Both the position numbers and the translations under genes were made by a program. The notes beneath the pieces are model-generated. The model made no database searches. It was not told the DNA's origin and saw nothing but the letters and a program-made list of their open reading frames with translations. Of a stretch of DNA of 64,000 nt, positions 31,849 to 41,105 are shown piece after piece. This DNA is from Akkermansia sp. (GTDB lineage: Bacteria > Verrucomicrobiota > Verrucomicrobiia > Verrucomicrobiales > Akkermansiaceae), in assembly GCA_017415555.1 (NCBI GenBank), contig JAFQGF010000037.1, positions 42,229 through 106,228 on the forward strand, given 5' to 3'. Position 1 is the stretch's first letter; each line of letters begins with the position of its first letter.

Positions 31849-32493
31849 ATGAACACGACATGTCTCACTCAGGTATTTGCAGAGGGGCGTTACATCCTGC
31901 CGCCGCTGCCGTACGGAGATGCCGCGCTGGAACCGCTGGCCTGCGCGGAAACTCTATATCTGCACCACGATAAACACCACGCAGCCTACGTGGCCGGTGC
32001 CAATGCCGCACTGGATACGCTGCGCCTCATTAACGAGGGCGCTCTGAGTCCGGCTCAGGCTATGCCGGCTACACAGAGTCTGGCATTTAACCTTGGCGGG
32101 CATATTCTGCATACGTTGTATTGGGAGAATCTGGGTGCGCAGCGCGCATCAATGCCCGGGGAGGAAATGACGCGAGCCCTGGAGAACAGCTTCGGCTCCT
32201 ATAATTCCTTTGTGCGCCTCTTTTCTAGTGTGGCCGTGGCTGTGCAGGGGAGCGGATGGGCCGTGCTGGGTGTGGACCCCGTGAGCCGTGGGTTACAGGT
32301 GGCCGGTATCCACCGCCACCAGGACGCTTTGGTGCCGGGATTCTGCCCGCTGCTGGTGTGCGATGTCTGGGAACACGCCTATTACCTTACCTGGAGCAAT
32401 GACCGCAAGGGGTATGTGGATTCCTTTATGAAGCACATTAATTGGGAGGCCGTGGAACAACGCTATGAAAGGAGCCTGCGCAATGAATTCTGA
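31849..32493 (+). CDS. Iron/manganese superoxide dismutase
   Basis: A 214-residue enzyme converting superoxide to oxygen and peroxide. Metal ligands are in the standard places: LYLHHDKHHAAYV (first His), NLGGHILHTLYW (second His) and CDVWEHAYYLTW (Asp and His). GSGWAVLGVD and the QDALVPGFCPLLVCDVWEHAYY region are close to the norm, so Fe or Mn cannot be told safely. A TTG start 36 bp upstream is possible, but ATG at 31849 has AACGGAGC just before it. It overlaps the next gene by 11 bp, indicating an oxidative/acid stress operon. Confidence 0.93.
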   Translation: MNTTCLTQVFAEGRYILPPLPYGDAALEPLACAETLYLHHDKHHAAYVAGANAALDTLRLINEGALSPAQAMPATQSLAFNLGGHILHTLYWENLGAQRASMPGEEMTRALENSFGSYNSFVRLFSSVAVAVQGSGWAVLGVDPVSRGLQVAGIHRHQDALVPGFCPLLVCDVWEHAYYLTWSNDRKGYVDSFMKHINWEAVEQRYERSLRNEF

Positions 32494-33028
32494 TTCCTCA
32501 CGTGTACGCAGTCTGGTGGGTAATCCCTGGCTGGCTGCCATTCTTGCTGTGGCAGAGTTGGTGCTGGGCTTCATCATGCTCAGCTTCCCTTATCTGCTGG
32601 GGGCTTCTGCCGTGTGGGTAGCCGGCTTTGTGTTTGTGGTGCTGGGATTCATGCACCTGGTGCATGTGTTCACCCGTGCCGGGCAGCGCATGTGGAGCCT
32701 GCTGTCGGCGGTGCTCTTTCTGGTCCTGGGTGTGACACTTCTGGTGCAACCACTGGCTTCCATGTCCATTCTCACGCTCATTATCGGTGTGGCCTTGCTG
32801 GCCGGCGGTGTGCTGCGGTTGATGGTAGCGTTCAGTCTGCGGCATGCCGTTGGTTCTGTATGGCGCTTTTTCAATGCCGGCGTTTCTCTGCTGCTGGGTG
32901 GGCTTGTTGTGTGGAGCTGGCCGGAGTCTTCCCTGTGGTTTATCGGTACGGTTATCGCGGTGGAGATGATATTTTCCGGCTGGGCTCTGCTTTTTCTGGC
33001 AATGGCTCCCGCAACACGGGAAGCCTGA
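32483..33028 (+). CDS. HdeD-family (DUF308) membrane protein
   Basis: A 181-residue protein with six hydrophobic helices arranged as paired repeats (AAILAVAELVLGFIMLSFPYLL, VWVAGFVFVVLGFMHLV, AVLFLVLGVTLLVQP, IIGVALLAGGVLRLMVAF, AGVSLLLGGLVVWSWP, FIGTVIAVEMIFSGWALLFLA). This is the DUF308/HdeD architecture linked to acid resistance in enterics. It starts inside the SOD gene (11-bp overlap) with a good AAGGAG 8 bp upstream, one of the few strong ribosome sites here. Confidence 0.85.
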   Translation: MNSDSSRVRSLVGNPWLAAILAVAELVLGFIMLSFPYLLGASAVWVAGFVFVVLGFMHLVHVFTRAGQRMWSLLSAVLFLVLGVTLLVQPLASMSILTLIIGVALLAGGVLRLMVAFSLRHAVGSVWRFFNAGVSLLLGGLVVWSWPESSLWFIGTVIAVEMIFSGWALLFLAMAPATREA

Positions 33029-33050
33029 ATATGCCGGGATTTACAATGCA

Positions 33051-33088
33051 GGCAGCTCTCGACATCCCGCTGAATGTCGAGAGCTGCC
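33051..33088. terminator. Perfect 15-bp hairpin between convergent genes
   Basis: GGCAGCTCTCGACAT pairs with ATGTCGAGAGCTGCC over an 8-nt loop, 22 bp after the HdeD-like stop and 15 bp before the next convergent stop. Without a T-run it may act in both directions by structure alone. Confidence 0.65.
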
Positions 33089-33103
33089 GGATGTGTGGGT
33101 GGA

Positions 33104-34570
33104 TTAATCGTTCAGCCTGTGGCTGATGGGCAGAGACACCTGTTCTTCCGGTCTGTCTGCGTGCAGCACCATAGGTATCTGAGTGCGCTTGAGTGCAGAG
33201 GCTATCAATTTGCGTTGTACCTGTCGCACCTCGTTTTCGCTGAAGGGGCAGGTGCGTGTGTGCAGTAACTCCGTGGCTCCCAGGTTCAGGTCTGCCAGCT
33301 CATGCAGAATGCGATCTGTTGCAGGGGCGGACGGTTCGCAGAGTGTTCCGAATACACCGCTGTATTTCTCCTGCAGATAGCAGCGCAGCTGGTGTAAATC
33401 CATCTCGTACAGGTTACCCAGCGGAGCCAGCAGCCCGCAGCTTTCGCCATACAGGGAGAAATCACCCATCAGCAGTTCACGTCTGCTCAGCGGGCTCAGG
33501 TACATGAATCCCTCTGCCTCCGCATAAGTGAACTCTACTGCGGCTGTAAGTCTTGCCTGTAGTGCAGACGGAGCCTCGGGGAGAAGTGTCGAGGCCTGTT
33601 CCTGAAGGGGGCGGGTATCGAGTTGTTTGCAGCGAATGCCCAGCTGTGTGGCGGTATCGGTGTTCTCCTTTGTTGTTACGGCAAGCACATTGTTGCGGCC
33701 CAGGGCTTCCACACACAGGACAGCCAGCAGCGGAGATGTGGCATAATCCAGGCTCAGGCATACCTTGGTGTAACCATTGGAGCGCACGGTGTCGCGTATG
33801 CCGCGCTCCAGTGCGGTGCAAAGTTGTTCGGCGTCTTCCGGCAGTGCTTTGGCGCGCATCTTTTTGCCGGGGGCTATGCATTTTGAGGCACTCTCGAAGA
33901 GTGGCAGACGGGCTGCAACATGCCCGGCTGGAAGGCACAGCAGGGAGCCGCCGGGGTATATATTGCCATCTGCACAACCCGCCTGGTGTACCGAGATGAC
34001 CGGCACGCCGTTTGTTTTCGCCTCCCAGCAGGTGGCCTCGGCATCTGCAGCAGGTGAGCCTGCATACCAGGGCATGGTGCGCAGGTGTATGATAAGGTCT
34101 GCCTGCTCGGCTTCCGGTGGGGTGGTGGTGTTGTCGGTATCGACTAGCAGCCGCAGCTCGTTCCACTCCAATACCTCGCCGTTTTCCAGTTCGGAAACCT
34201 CACCATTCTCCAGCAGGTGTGGCGTCAGAATCAACTCCTGCCCGCTGTGCCATTCGTCTGCACCATTTGCCCATTCGTCTTCCTCGTCTTCTGCCGGGCA
34301 GGGCGGCACCCAGGCTCCCAGAATCAGCGGAACCCCACCCAGCTCTTCGGAGAGAGCGCGGAGAGCAGCCTGCGTCTGCCGGGCAAAGGAGTTGCGCTTT
34401 GTCAGGTCATGCGGGGCCGGCCCGCACAGAGCCGTGGCCGGGGCTATTACCAGTTCTGCCCCATGGTCCAGGCAGTCGCGGTATCCCTGCACAATCTGTC
34501 GCAGGTTGTTGGAGAAATCTGCTGTGAGCGGCGTGTTCTGTATGAGGCCTACTTTGGGGATTGCGTGCAT
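33104..34570 (-). CDS. Degenerate glutamine-dependent NAD synthetase-like protein
   Basis: A 488-residue protein with the two-domain plan of NadE: an N-terminal nitrilase-like part (IPKVGLIQNTPLTADFSNNLRQI...GAELVIAPATALCG) and a C-terminal synthetase-like part (GDFSLYGESCGLLAPLGNLYEMDLHQL). The ATP pyrophosphatase motif SGGxDS is replaced by SLDYATS (about residues 271-277), and the TGNKSE motif by SPLSRRE. The nitrilase Cys-Lys-Glu triad is also unclear. It is probably catalytically dead or re-purposed. Start at MHAIPKVG. Confidence 0.75.
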   Translation of the reverse strand: MHAIPKVGLIQNTPLTADFSNNLRQIVQGYRDCLDHGAELVIAPATALCGPAPHDLTKRNSFARQTQAALRALSEELGGVPLILGAWVPPCPAEDEEDEWANGADEWHSGQELILTPHLLENGEVSELENGEVLEWNELRLLVDTDNTTTPPEAEQADLIIHLRTMPWYAGSPAADAEATCWEAKTNGVPVISVHQAGCADGNIYPGGSLLCLPAGHVAARLPLFESASKCIAPGKKMRAKALPEDAEQLCTALERGIRDTVRSNGYTKVCLSLDYATSPLLAVLCVEALGRNNVLAVTTKENTDTATQLGIRCKQLDTRPLQEQASTLLPEAPSALQARLTAAVEFTYAEAEGFMYLSPLSRRELLMGDFSLYGESCGLLAPLGNLYEMDLHQLRCYLQEKYSGVFGTLCEPSAPATDRILHELADLNLGATELLHTRTCPFSENEVRQVQRKLIASALKRTQIPMVLHADRPEEQVSLPISHRLND

Positions 34571-34639
34571 GGTGAAAAAATGGTCTGGGCGCATACTGCC
34601 CTATTTTTGCGGGAAATACAAGCCCAAAATGTGTATTGA

Positions 34640-35290
34640 GCTTGCTTTGCACATGTATCCCGAAGATTTTACCAGCGGGCGAACAATCAACGCCATTTCC
34701 CGACAAGACCGATTCAAGAAGTACGACGAATTCCGAAGGCCGAATTTTATACGCGTTGGAACAATTACGGGAGCTTTAAGAAAAAAACGACAAATGAGGA
34801 TTTGTCGGACAGTTTGCGAGCGTAAGCGAGCGGAATTCAGGAGCCTCGCCGCATGGCGAGGCGGCATAGAGTAGCCCAAGGCGTAAGCCCTGGGATGGGA
34901 GAAATATTTTATTTGAACCCCGACGCAGGGAGGGGTGGCATCCTGTCACGGCGTAGCACGAAGTGCGAAGACGGAAATGACCTCGCATCAATTTATTACA
35001 TCGCTTTTCCGTCTTCGGGCTTCCGTCTTCGCTCCTTGCGGAGCTACGCCGTGACAGGTGCGCCCTACGCCGTGACAGGATGCCACCCCACCATCCGGTG
35101 GGATTCGACTTGTTTTTTCGCATCATCCATGGGTTCCGTTCGCGTTGCTCACTCCACCCGTGGCTACCTTATGCCGCCCTCCGGGCTCCTGATTTTGGTC
35201 GCCTGCGGCTCGCGGAATTTTAAATTCGACCCTCGGAATTCGTAACTCGAACCTTTGTGAGTTTTGTCCTCACGTGCTCTGGCGGGTATT
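34640..35290. repeat. Intergenic mosaic of inverted repeats (MITE-like)
   Basis: The 34571-35358 gap has no supported gene. It holds a 25-bp perfect inverted repeat (34932-34956 with 35065-35089, GGGGTGGCATCCTG...GGCGTAG). The interior has further nested repeats (GAAGACGGAAA / TTTTCCGTCTTC) and a third, partial copy of the end (35043-35056). Around it are short hairpins such as GCGAGC/GCTTACGCTCGC and GCCTCGCC/GGCGAGGC. A related CTCCTTGCGGAG hairpin recurs at 63981-63992. No transposase is present. Confidence 0.7.
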
Positions 35291-35297
35291 GTGCAGC

Positions 35298-35326
35298 AAA
35301 AACGGCAGGTCGTTGCCGACCTGCCG
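35298..35326 (-). terminator. lptD terminator
   Basis: A 10-bp perfect stem CGGCAGGTCG / CGACCTGCCG with a 4-nt loop, followed on the minus strand by TTTTTGC. Confidence 0.8.
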
Positions 35327-35358
35327 CAGGTAAAACAGGAGGAATGCTGCTCCCGGTG

Positions 35359-37803
35359 TCAGAGAATGCTGATGGGGAGTGCAGTGCCGGTTTCTGCCAG
35401 TGTGAAGGAGATGCCGAAGCCGGTTTCCTTCTTACCGCCGTTGTCGCGCAGGAACAGGCTGGCACCCGTGAACCAGGAGCCGGTTTTGCGGAACACGGAG
35501 TACTGCTGAATCGGGATGCGGCTGCGCTCGATGTCGAAGTCCCAGCGGCCGTTTACCGTATATTTCTCGTTGATGCGCAGTGTGGCACGCAGGGAAAGCT
35601 GCTCGCTGTCGCTCTGGATGGGGTGGTCCTTAATGCTGCGGTACCAGAAGCTGGTCTCCAATGAGGCACAGGGCTGGAAACCTACACCTGCACGGTACTC
35701 CGTAAAGTCGTCTCCGCCGCTGATGGTGGGGGTCTGGCTTTCCAGGTAGAAGCGCACGCGCTCAGACGGGCGGAAGGTCAGCATGGAATACAGATTGGAG
35801 AACTTATTGGGGGCGTGCGGATTTTCCGCATTGTAGTCGATAAAGACGTTCCAGTTGAGCAGGGAGTGTTTCTCCATGTCCACTTCGGTGATGAAACGGT
35901 TGTTCAGACCAAAGCGCCAGAGGCTCCAGGTGCCCCAGCTGTCCAGCCCGGTAAAGCCCATGAGATCCAGCTCCATGGGGTTACTGGATGTGGTGCCGAA
36001 GTTTTTATCCCAGGCATCAAGCTTGGGTACGCCCGGATTAGCGGAGGAGATGTTGCAGTGGGACAGGGTGGTGTAGGGCATCATGATATGAGTGAGCCCT
36101 TTGTAGCCCAGGTAGGGCACACGGAAGCTGTCGAAGTGACGATGAATCTTGATGTTGGCATCCAAGCCGACGTAGCCGAGGAAACGATTATCCGCCCCTA
36201 CGCCCTCCACGCCGTAGTAGCCGGTGTAGCCGGCGCCGGCTTTCGGGGTGATGTTGAGGAATTTCAGCACATTGAAGTGGCGTGCAAATTCGTGTGTGCT
36301 GTTGATTCGGAAATAGGGTTGCGTGTTGAGCAGGCGGGCATAGTACTCTCGCTCGCGGTCATCCTTTATGTCGTCCAGGGCGGCTTTGTAGCTGAAGCGC
36401 TCCTCGAAGGGCACTTCCTGCTTCATGATACCGGCGCTGTTGCGGGTTTCGTAGGTAATGCCTGTGCCGCCGATGGCAGAGCGCACACGGTAGTAGGACA
36501 ACTCGGCGCGCTGGTCGGTAATATAGTAATCATTCGGGGCCAGACGCGTCATAAGCATGGTCTGGCTATTTTTGTCGCGCCGAACAAGGCGGATGGTGTT
36601 GTCCGGTTCATTGTTTACCTGGCTCAGCTCCTCAAAGAAGTCGCGCAGGACGTAGCGGTCGCTCAGGATGTTGATGTTGGTACCCACGGTCCACTCTGCT
36701 CTGGTGTCACCTTCCGGCCGGGGTAAATCCCAGAGGGCACTGAAGGCCACGCGGTAGCGCTCATGGTCGGTGTGCAGGCGCTTCGTTTTGGTGGGGTTAA
36801 TCATGGGGTCGCTGTCCTGAATGTAGTACAGCTCCAGTCCCTTGGCCTGCGGGTAGCGCTTGCGCATGGCCTCGCTTTCGAAGTCGAGTCCGCCGGCCAG
36901 GCCGCGTCTTGTTCTGTAGTCCAGGCGTGTGGTGAGCAGGTAATCTGTCACAGGCATGTTGTTTTCAACACGTCTGTTGCCCAGCAGAATGCCATAGGAG
37001 TTGCACAGGTAGGCACCCCAGCTGGACTTTGTACCCAGGTTCGGCATGTATCCCTCGCGCGGGTTGAGGGAGTGCGAGAAGGAGAACCAACCCAGAACAG
37101 GTATCGGTATGTCGTACTCTCCGCTCGCCAGACTCAGGCGGGTCACGCGACCGTAATCCCCCGGGTACACGGTAAGCTCGCCTGCGCCCACCCAGGTGTC
37201 GGGTACTTTGGAGTCATCGGCTGCCACATAGGCATCATGAATCTTCAGAAAGTTCTTGCCTTCCTCGTCTTTGGCGTACTCCACACGGGTGCCTTTCACT
37301 AGAATCCCCGTCACCTTGGAGCGGACGTCGTAAACATCCAGTTTCTCCCGGCTCCAGTCATACTCGCCTTTCCCGGCGCGGGTAAGACTTTCTCCCTGGT
37401 AGACTGTCAGCGGCCCCGTCAGAACAGCTTTCTTTTCTTTCAGATTCACGCAGATTTCTCTGGCATTCACGTCCAGACCGGCATCTGTCAGCAACTTGAC
37501 GGGCGAGCCCTTGCCACGGTAGGTCAGGGTGTGTTTTTCATTGTCGTATAAAACCTCACCGCCCACATTCTCAATGGTCATGGTTTCCGGAAGCTCTGCG
37601 GCCAGAGGTTGCCCGGAGACGGAAATCATGCGGTCTGCAAGGTCAATAACGGGGTTGCTGCCCGGCGCGCCTTCTCCGAAAATCTCTGAGGGGAGGGGAA
37701 CGATATTCTGTGCTTCTGCGGTGCAGACGGAACCCGCTGCGAAAAGCGTAGTTGCGAGTCCGACAATACGTCTGCGTGTGCTGTCTGAAAAATTGCTGCC
37801 CAT
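35359..37803 (-). CDS. lptD: LPS-assembly outer-membrane protein LptD-like
   Basis: An 814-residue outer-membrane protein. Residues 1-31 are a signal peptide. Residues about 50-200 form an LptA/OstA-like beta-jellyroll (DVNAREICVNLKEKKAVLTGPLTVYQGESLTRAGKGEYD). The rest is a large beta-barrel rich in alternating aromatic strands (LLTTRLDYRTRRGLAGGLDFESEAM, VNGRWDFDIERSR, GFGISFTL). With LptE it inserts LPS into the outer leaflet. The family's paired Cys residues are not obvious. It has its own promoter (TTGACA-17-CAGAAT, 10 bp before the ATG) and terminator. Confidence 0.82.
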   Translation of the reverse strand: MGSNFSDSTRRRIVGLATTLFAAGSVCTAEAQNIVPLPSEIFGEGAPGSNPVIDLADRMISVSGQPLAAELPETMTIENVGGEVLYDNEKHTLTYRGKGSPVKLLTDAGLDVNAREICVNLKEKKAVLTGPLTVYQGESLTRAGKGEYDWSREKLDVYDVRSKVTGILVKGTRVEYAKDEEGKNFLKIHDAYVAADDSKVPDTWVGAGELTVYPGDYGRVTRLSLASGEYDIPIPVLGWFSFSHSLNPREGYMPNLGTKSSWGAYLCNSYGILLGNRRVENNMPVTDYLLTTRLDYRTRRGLAGGLDFESEAMRKRYPQAKGLELYYIQDSDPMINPTKTKRLHTDHERYRVAFSALWDLPRPEGDTRAEWTVGTNINILSDRYVLRDFFEELSQVNNEPDNTIRLVRRDKNSQTMLMTRLAPNDYYITDQRAELSYYRVRSAIGGTGITYETRNSAGIMKQEVPFEERFSYKAALDDIKDDREREYYARLLNTQPYFRINSTHEFARHFNVLKFLNITPKAGAGYTGYYGVEGVGADNRFLGYVGLDANIKIHRHFDSFRVPYLGYKGLTHIMMPYTTLSHCNISSANPGVPKLDAWDKNFGTTSSNPMELDLMGFTGLDSWGTWSLWRFGLNNRFITEVDMEKHSLLNWNVFIDYNAENPHAPNKFSNLYSMLTFRPSERVRFYLESQTPTISGGDDFTEYRAGVGFQPCASLETSFWYRSIKDHPIQSDSEQLSLRATLRINEKYTVNGRWDFDIERSRIPIQQYSVFRKTGSWFTGASLFLRDNGGKKETGFGISFTLAETGTALPISIL

Positions 37804-37813
37804 TACGGCTACT

Positions 37814-37842
37814 ATTCTGCCCTAAATGCTTAACTTTGTCAA
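37814..37842 (-). promoter_or_regulatory. lptD promoter
   Basis: TTGACA, 17-bp spacer, CAGAAT, ending 10 bp before the ATG. Confidence 0.5.
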
Positions 37843-37990
37843 GCAACTTTGGACGCCAAAAGTCGCACTCTCCCCCAAAAGTGGGAATTTCCCGGAGCTT
37901 GCCCTGTCTTTTTTTGCGCCAAAGTGGGCAGGTGTGTGTCGGGAGGCCGGACTTTTTTTGCCGCATGGCGGAAAAAGCGCAATTTTCGTG

Positions 37991-38019
37991 TTGCAAGTTT
38001 GCTCGTAACATGATATTTT
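37991..38019 (+). promoter_or_regulatory. pckG promoter
   Basis: TTGCAA, 17-bp spacer, TATTTT. The expected start of transcription is near 38026, which favours the ATG at 38029 over 38020. Confidence 0.55.
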
Positions 38020-38028
38020 ATGGGCACC

Positions 38029-39876
38029 ATGAAAATTACTGGTACAACTCACAAGAAGGCTGCCGAGTGGGTGGAGCAGATCCGCCAGCTCTGCAAACCC
38101 GATTCCGTCTACTGGTGCGACGGTTCCGAGGAAGAGAACACCCAGCTGTGCGACATGCTGGTTGAGAAAGGCACCTACATTCGCCTGAACCCCGAGAAGC
38201 GCCCCGGCTGCTTCCTGGCTCGTTCTACTCCTTCTGACGTGGCTCGCGTTGAGGAGCGTACGTTCATCTGCTCCGAGAAGCAGGAGGACGCCGGTCCCAC
38301 CAACAACTGGAAGTCCCCGGCTGAGATGCGCGCCATCCTCAACCCCTACCTCGATGGTTCCATGAAGGGCCGTACCATGTACGTCATCCCCTTCTGCATG
38401 GGCCCGCTGGATTCCCCCCTGGCCAAGATCGGTATCGAGATTACCGACTCCGCTTATGTGGTGACCAACATGCGCATCATGACCATCATGGGCGAGAAGG
38501 TGCTCAAGCGCCTGGAGGACGAGGTGAACGGCGGTGGCAATCCCAAGCGTGACGGCTACGGCGACTTCGTGCCCTGCCTGCACACTGTGGGTGCTCCCCT
38601 TGAGCCCGGTCAGGAGGACGTGACCTGGCCCTGCAACAACGAGGAGAAGTACATCTGCCACTTCCCCGAGACCGGCGAGATTATCTCCTACGGTTCCGGT
38701 TACGGTGGTAACGCTCTGCTCGGCAAGAAGTGCCTGGCTCTGCGTATCGCTACCGGCATCGCCCGCAAGAATGGCTGGATGGCTGAGCATATGCTCATCC
38801 TCGGCATCACCGATCCCCAGGGCCGCAAGTCCTATGTGACCGGCGCATTCCCCTCCGCCTGTGGTAAGACCAACCTGGCCATGGTTGTGCCCCCGCCCGC
38901 TCTGGCTGAGAAGGGGTGGAAGACCAGCATCATCGGCGACGATATCGCCTGGATCTGGCCCCACGAGGACGGTACCTTCCACGCCATTAACCCCGAGAAC
39001 GGCTACTTCGGCGTGGCTCCCGGCACCTCCTACAAGTCCAACCCCATCGCCATGGACACCATCAAGGAGAACATCATCTTCACCAACGTAGGTCTGACCG
39101 ACGACGGTGACGTATGGTGGGAAGGTATGGACGGCGAGCCGCCCGCACACGCTATCGACTGGCAGGGTAACGACTGGACCCCCGATTGCGGCCGCAAGTG
39201 CGCTCACCCCAACAGCCGCTTCACCGCTCCCGCTTCTCAGTGCCCCACGCTCGACCCCGAGTACTACAACCCCGAGGGTGTGTCCATCAGCGCATTCCTC
39301 TTCGGCGGCCGCCGCGCCACCACCATGCCGCTCGTATTCCAGTCCAAGGATTGGAACCACGGCGTATACGTGGGTGCCACCATGGGCTCCGAGATGACCG
39401 CTGCTGCCTTCGGCCAGATTGGTCAGGTGCGTCGCGACCCGATGGCCATGAAGCCCTTCATCGGCTACAATGTGGGTGACTACTGGCAGCACTGGCTCGA
39501 TATGGGCACCAAGACCTGCGCTTGCAAGCTTCCCAAGATCTTCAACGTGAACTGGTTCCGCAAGGATGCCGAGGGCAACTTCGTATGGCCCGGCTTCGGC
39601 GACAACATGCGCGTTCTGGATTGGGTGCTCCGCCGCTGCCGTGGCGAGGTTGAAGGTGTGGAGACCGTTCTGGGTACTTCCCCCGCCTTCGAGGAACTCG
39701 ACACCGAGGGTCTCAAGGGCTACGACAAGGCTGCATTTGAGACCAACATGACCATCTCTGCTTCCGAGTGGAAGGCCGAGCTTGAGTCTCAGACCGAGCT
39801 GTTCAACATGGTTGGTGACAAGCTGCCCGCCGAGCTTGAGGCTCAGCGCCAGGCTCTCATTGCCAAGTTCAACTAA
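38029..39876 (+). CDS. pckG: Phosphoenolpyruvate carboxykinase (GTP)
   Basis: A 615-residue enzyme interconverting oxaloacetate + GTP and PEP + CO2 + GDP. Seen: the kinase P-loop [11 protein letters not shown], the metal-binding [16 protein letters not shown], the PEP-binding RPGCFLARS near the N-terminus and [20 protein letters not shown], all GTP-type. In gut fermenters it fixes CO2 towards succinate/propionate. Codon use is extremely biased (almost only C-ending codons), marking it as the most highly expressed gene here. An alternative ATG at 38020 lies too close to the -10. Confidence 0.98.
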   Translation: MKITGTTHKKAAEWVEQIRQLCKPDSVYWCDGSEEENTQLCDMLVEKGTYIRLNPEKRPGCFLARSTPSDVARVEERTFICSEKQEDAGPTNNWKSPAEMRAILNPYLDGSMKGRTMYVIPFCMGPLDSPLAKIGIEITDSAYVVTNMRIMTIMGEKVLKRLEDEVNGGGNPKRDGYGDFVPCLHTVGAPLEPGQEDVTWPCNNEEKYICHFPETGEIISYGSGYGGNALLGKKCLALRIATGIARKNGWMAEHMLILGITDPQGRKSYVTGAFPSACGKTNLAMVVPPPALAEKGWKTSIIGDDIAWIWPHEDGTFHAINPENGYFGVAPGTSYKSNPIAMDTIKENIIFTNVGLTDDGDVWWEGMDGEPPAHAIDWQGNDWTPDCGRKCAHPNSRFTAPASQCPTLDPEYYNPEGVSISAFLFGGRRATTMPLVFQSKDWNHGVYVGATMGSEMTAAAFGQIGQVRRDPMAMKPFIGYNVGDYWQHWLDMGTKTCACKLPKIFNVNWFRKDAEGNFVWPGFGDNMRVLDWVLRRCRGEVEGVETVLGTSPAFEELDTEGLKGYDKAAFETNMTISASEWKAELESQTELFNMVGDKLPAELEAQRQALIAKFN

Positions 39877-39900
39877 AGCTCCCACAGCTTAGCTCCTTTA

Positions 39901-39935
39901 CCGCCATCCGGCATCATCCGGATGGCGGTTTTTTT
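39901..39935 (+). terminator. pckG terminator
   Basis: A 10-bp perfect stem CCGCCATCCG / CGGATGGCGG and TTTTTTT. Confidence 0.92.
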
Positions 39936-39937
39936 GC

Positions 39938-39966
39938 TTGCCTGTACGAGTGCTTCGCGCTAGAAT
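39938..39966 (+). promoter_or_regulatory. Promoter of the yqeY-ispD-SDR operon
   Basis: TTGCCT, 17-bp spacer, TAGAAT, 9 bp before the ATG at 39976; it begins just after the pckG terminator T-run. Confidence 0.5.
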
Positions 39967-39975
39967 ACCCGCGTT

Positions 39976-40431
39976 ATGAGTACGATTTATGATTCCATCA
40001 CTGCCGGCATGAAGGCCGCTATGCTTGGCAAGGATAGCGTGACGCTGGGGGCCCTGCGCAGCCTGAAAGCCGCTCTGCAGAATGCACAGGTGGCAAAGGG
40101 TAATGCACAGGAGAAGCTCTCCGAGACCGAGGCTCAGAATGTTGTGCGCAAGCAGATTAAGCAGCGCGAAGATGCTATCGCTATGTACGAGAAAGCCGGT
40201 CGCCCGGAGCTGGCCGAGAAAGAGCAGGCGGAAATCAAGGCCCTAGCCGCATTCCTGCCTGCTGAAATGAGCGAGGAGGAGGTGCTGCCCATCCTGGAGG
40301 CTGTTATCGCAGAGCTGGGAGCTACTACCAAAAAGGATATGGGCCGTGTGATGAAGGAAATGCAGGCCCGCACAGCCGGTGCCGCTCCCGGTAAACTGCT
40401 TTCAAAACTTGTTGGTGCTCGTCTTGCCTGA
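39976..40431 (+). CDS. GatB/YqeY-domain protein
   Basis: A 151-residue helical protein with the YqeY pattern: LGALRSLKAALQNAQV near the N-terminus, VVRKQIKQREDAIAMYEKAGRPELAEKEQAEIKALAAFLP in the middle and KKDMGRVMKEMQARTAGAAPGKLLSKLV at the end. It resembles the tRNA-binding tail domain of GatB. The cellular role of free YqeY proteins is not established. First gene of a tight three-gene operon with ispD (5-bp gap). Confidence 0.92.
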   Translation: MSTIYDSITAGMKAAMLGKDSVTLGALRSLKAALQNAQVAKGNAQEKLSETEAQNVVRKQIKQREDAIAMYEKAGRPELAEKEQAEIKALAAFLPAEMSEEEVLPILEAVIAELGATTKKDMGRVMKEMQARTAGAAPGKLLSKLVGARLA

Positions 40432-40436
40432 TTTTT

Positions 40437-41105
40437 ATGTTCTGTGCCGTCATTGTTGCCGCCGGTAGCTCACGCCGTGCCGGGTTTGACAAATTGGCCG
40501 CTCCTCTTGCCGGGCAGCCGGTTCTTTGCCGCAGTGTTCAGGCCTTTGTGGACGCCGGGTGTTCTGCCGTTGTTGTGGTGTGTCCGCCGGAGCGCTGGGA
40601 GGCCGTGGGGCTGGCTGCCGCCACGTATCCGGTGCCGGTGCTGCGGGTAGATGGCGGTGCAGAGCGTCAGGATTCCGTCGCGGCCGGGCTGGCTGCCCTG
40701 CCGGCCGGTACGCGCTGGGTTGCCGTGCACGATGGGGCGCGCCCGCTCATTACCCCGCAGGGAATTCAGGCATGCCTGGCTGCTGCTGCCCAGACCGGCG
40801 CGGCTGCCTGCGCTCACCCTGTGGTGGACACCCTGAAGCGGGCAGATGCTGCCGGCCTGAGCCTGCCGGAGAAGGTGAGCCGCGACTGCCTCTGGGGCAT
40901 GGAAACTCCGCAGATTTTTGATATTGAACTCCTGCGCCGCGCCTACGCCTGCGTGGAGGAGCAGGGGTTGGTCGTGACGGATGAAGTGAGCGCGGTGGAG
41001 ACCCTTGGTGTCCCCACCCGCCTGGTGTCCGGCGGCGCAAATCTGAAAATCACTCTCCCCGGTGACCTGGAGCTGGCAGAATTGATTTTTAATCACCGTT
41101 CATGA
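40437..41105 (+). CDS. ispD: 2-C-methyl-D-erythritol 4-phosphate cytidylyltransferase
   Basis: A 222-residue enzyme of the MEP isoprenoid pathway that makes CDP-ME from CTP and MEP. Family signatures: AVIVAAGSSRRAGFDK (nucleotide-binding, with conserved Arg and Lys), RVDGGAERQDSVAAGL, VAVHDGARPLI, the substrate-binding VVDTLKRAD, and TDEVSAVETLG. Its stop codon overlaps the next gene's ATG (ATGA). Confidence 0.95.
   Translation: MFCAVIVAAGSSRRAGFDKLAAPLAGQPVLCRSVQAFVDAGCSAVVVVCPPERWEAVGLAAATYPVPVLRVDGGAERQDSVAAGLAALPAGTRWVAVHDGARPLITPQGIQACLAAAAQTGAAACAHPVVDTLKRADAAGLSLPEKVSRDCLWGMETPQIFDIELLRRAYACVEEQGLVVTDEVSAVETLGVPTRLVSGGANLKITLPGDLELAELIFNHRS

Noticed and set aside
37822..39885. A 687-codon minus-strand frame opposite pckG
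   Set aside because: pckG is unmistakable; the mirror frame reflects its extreme codon bias and has no domain pattern.
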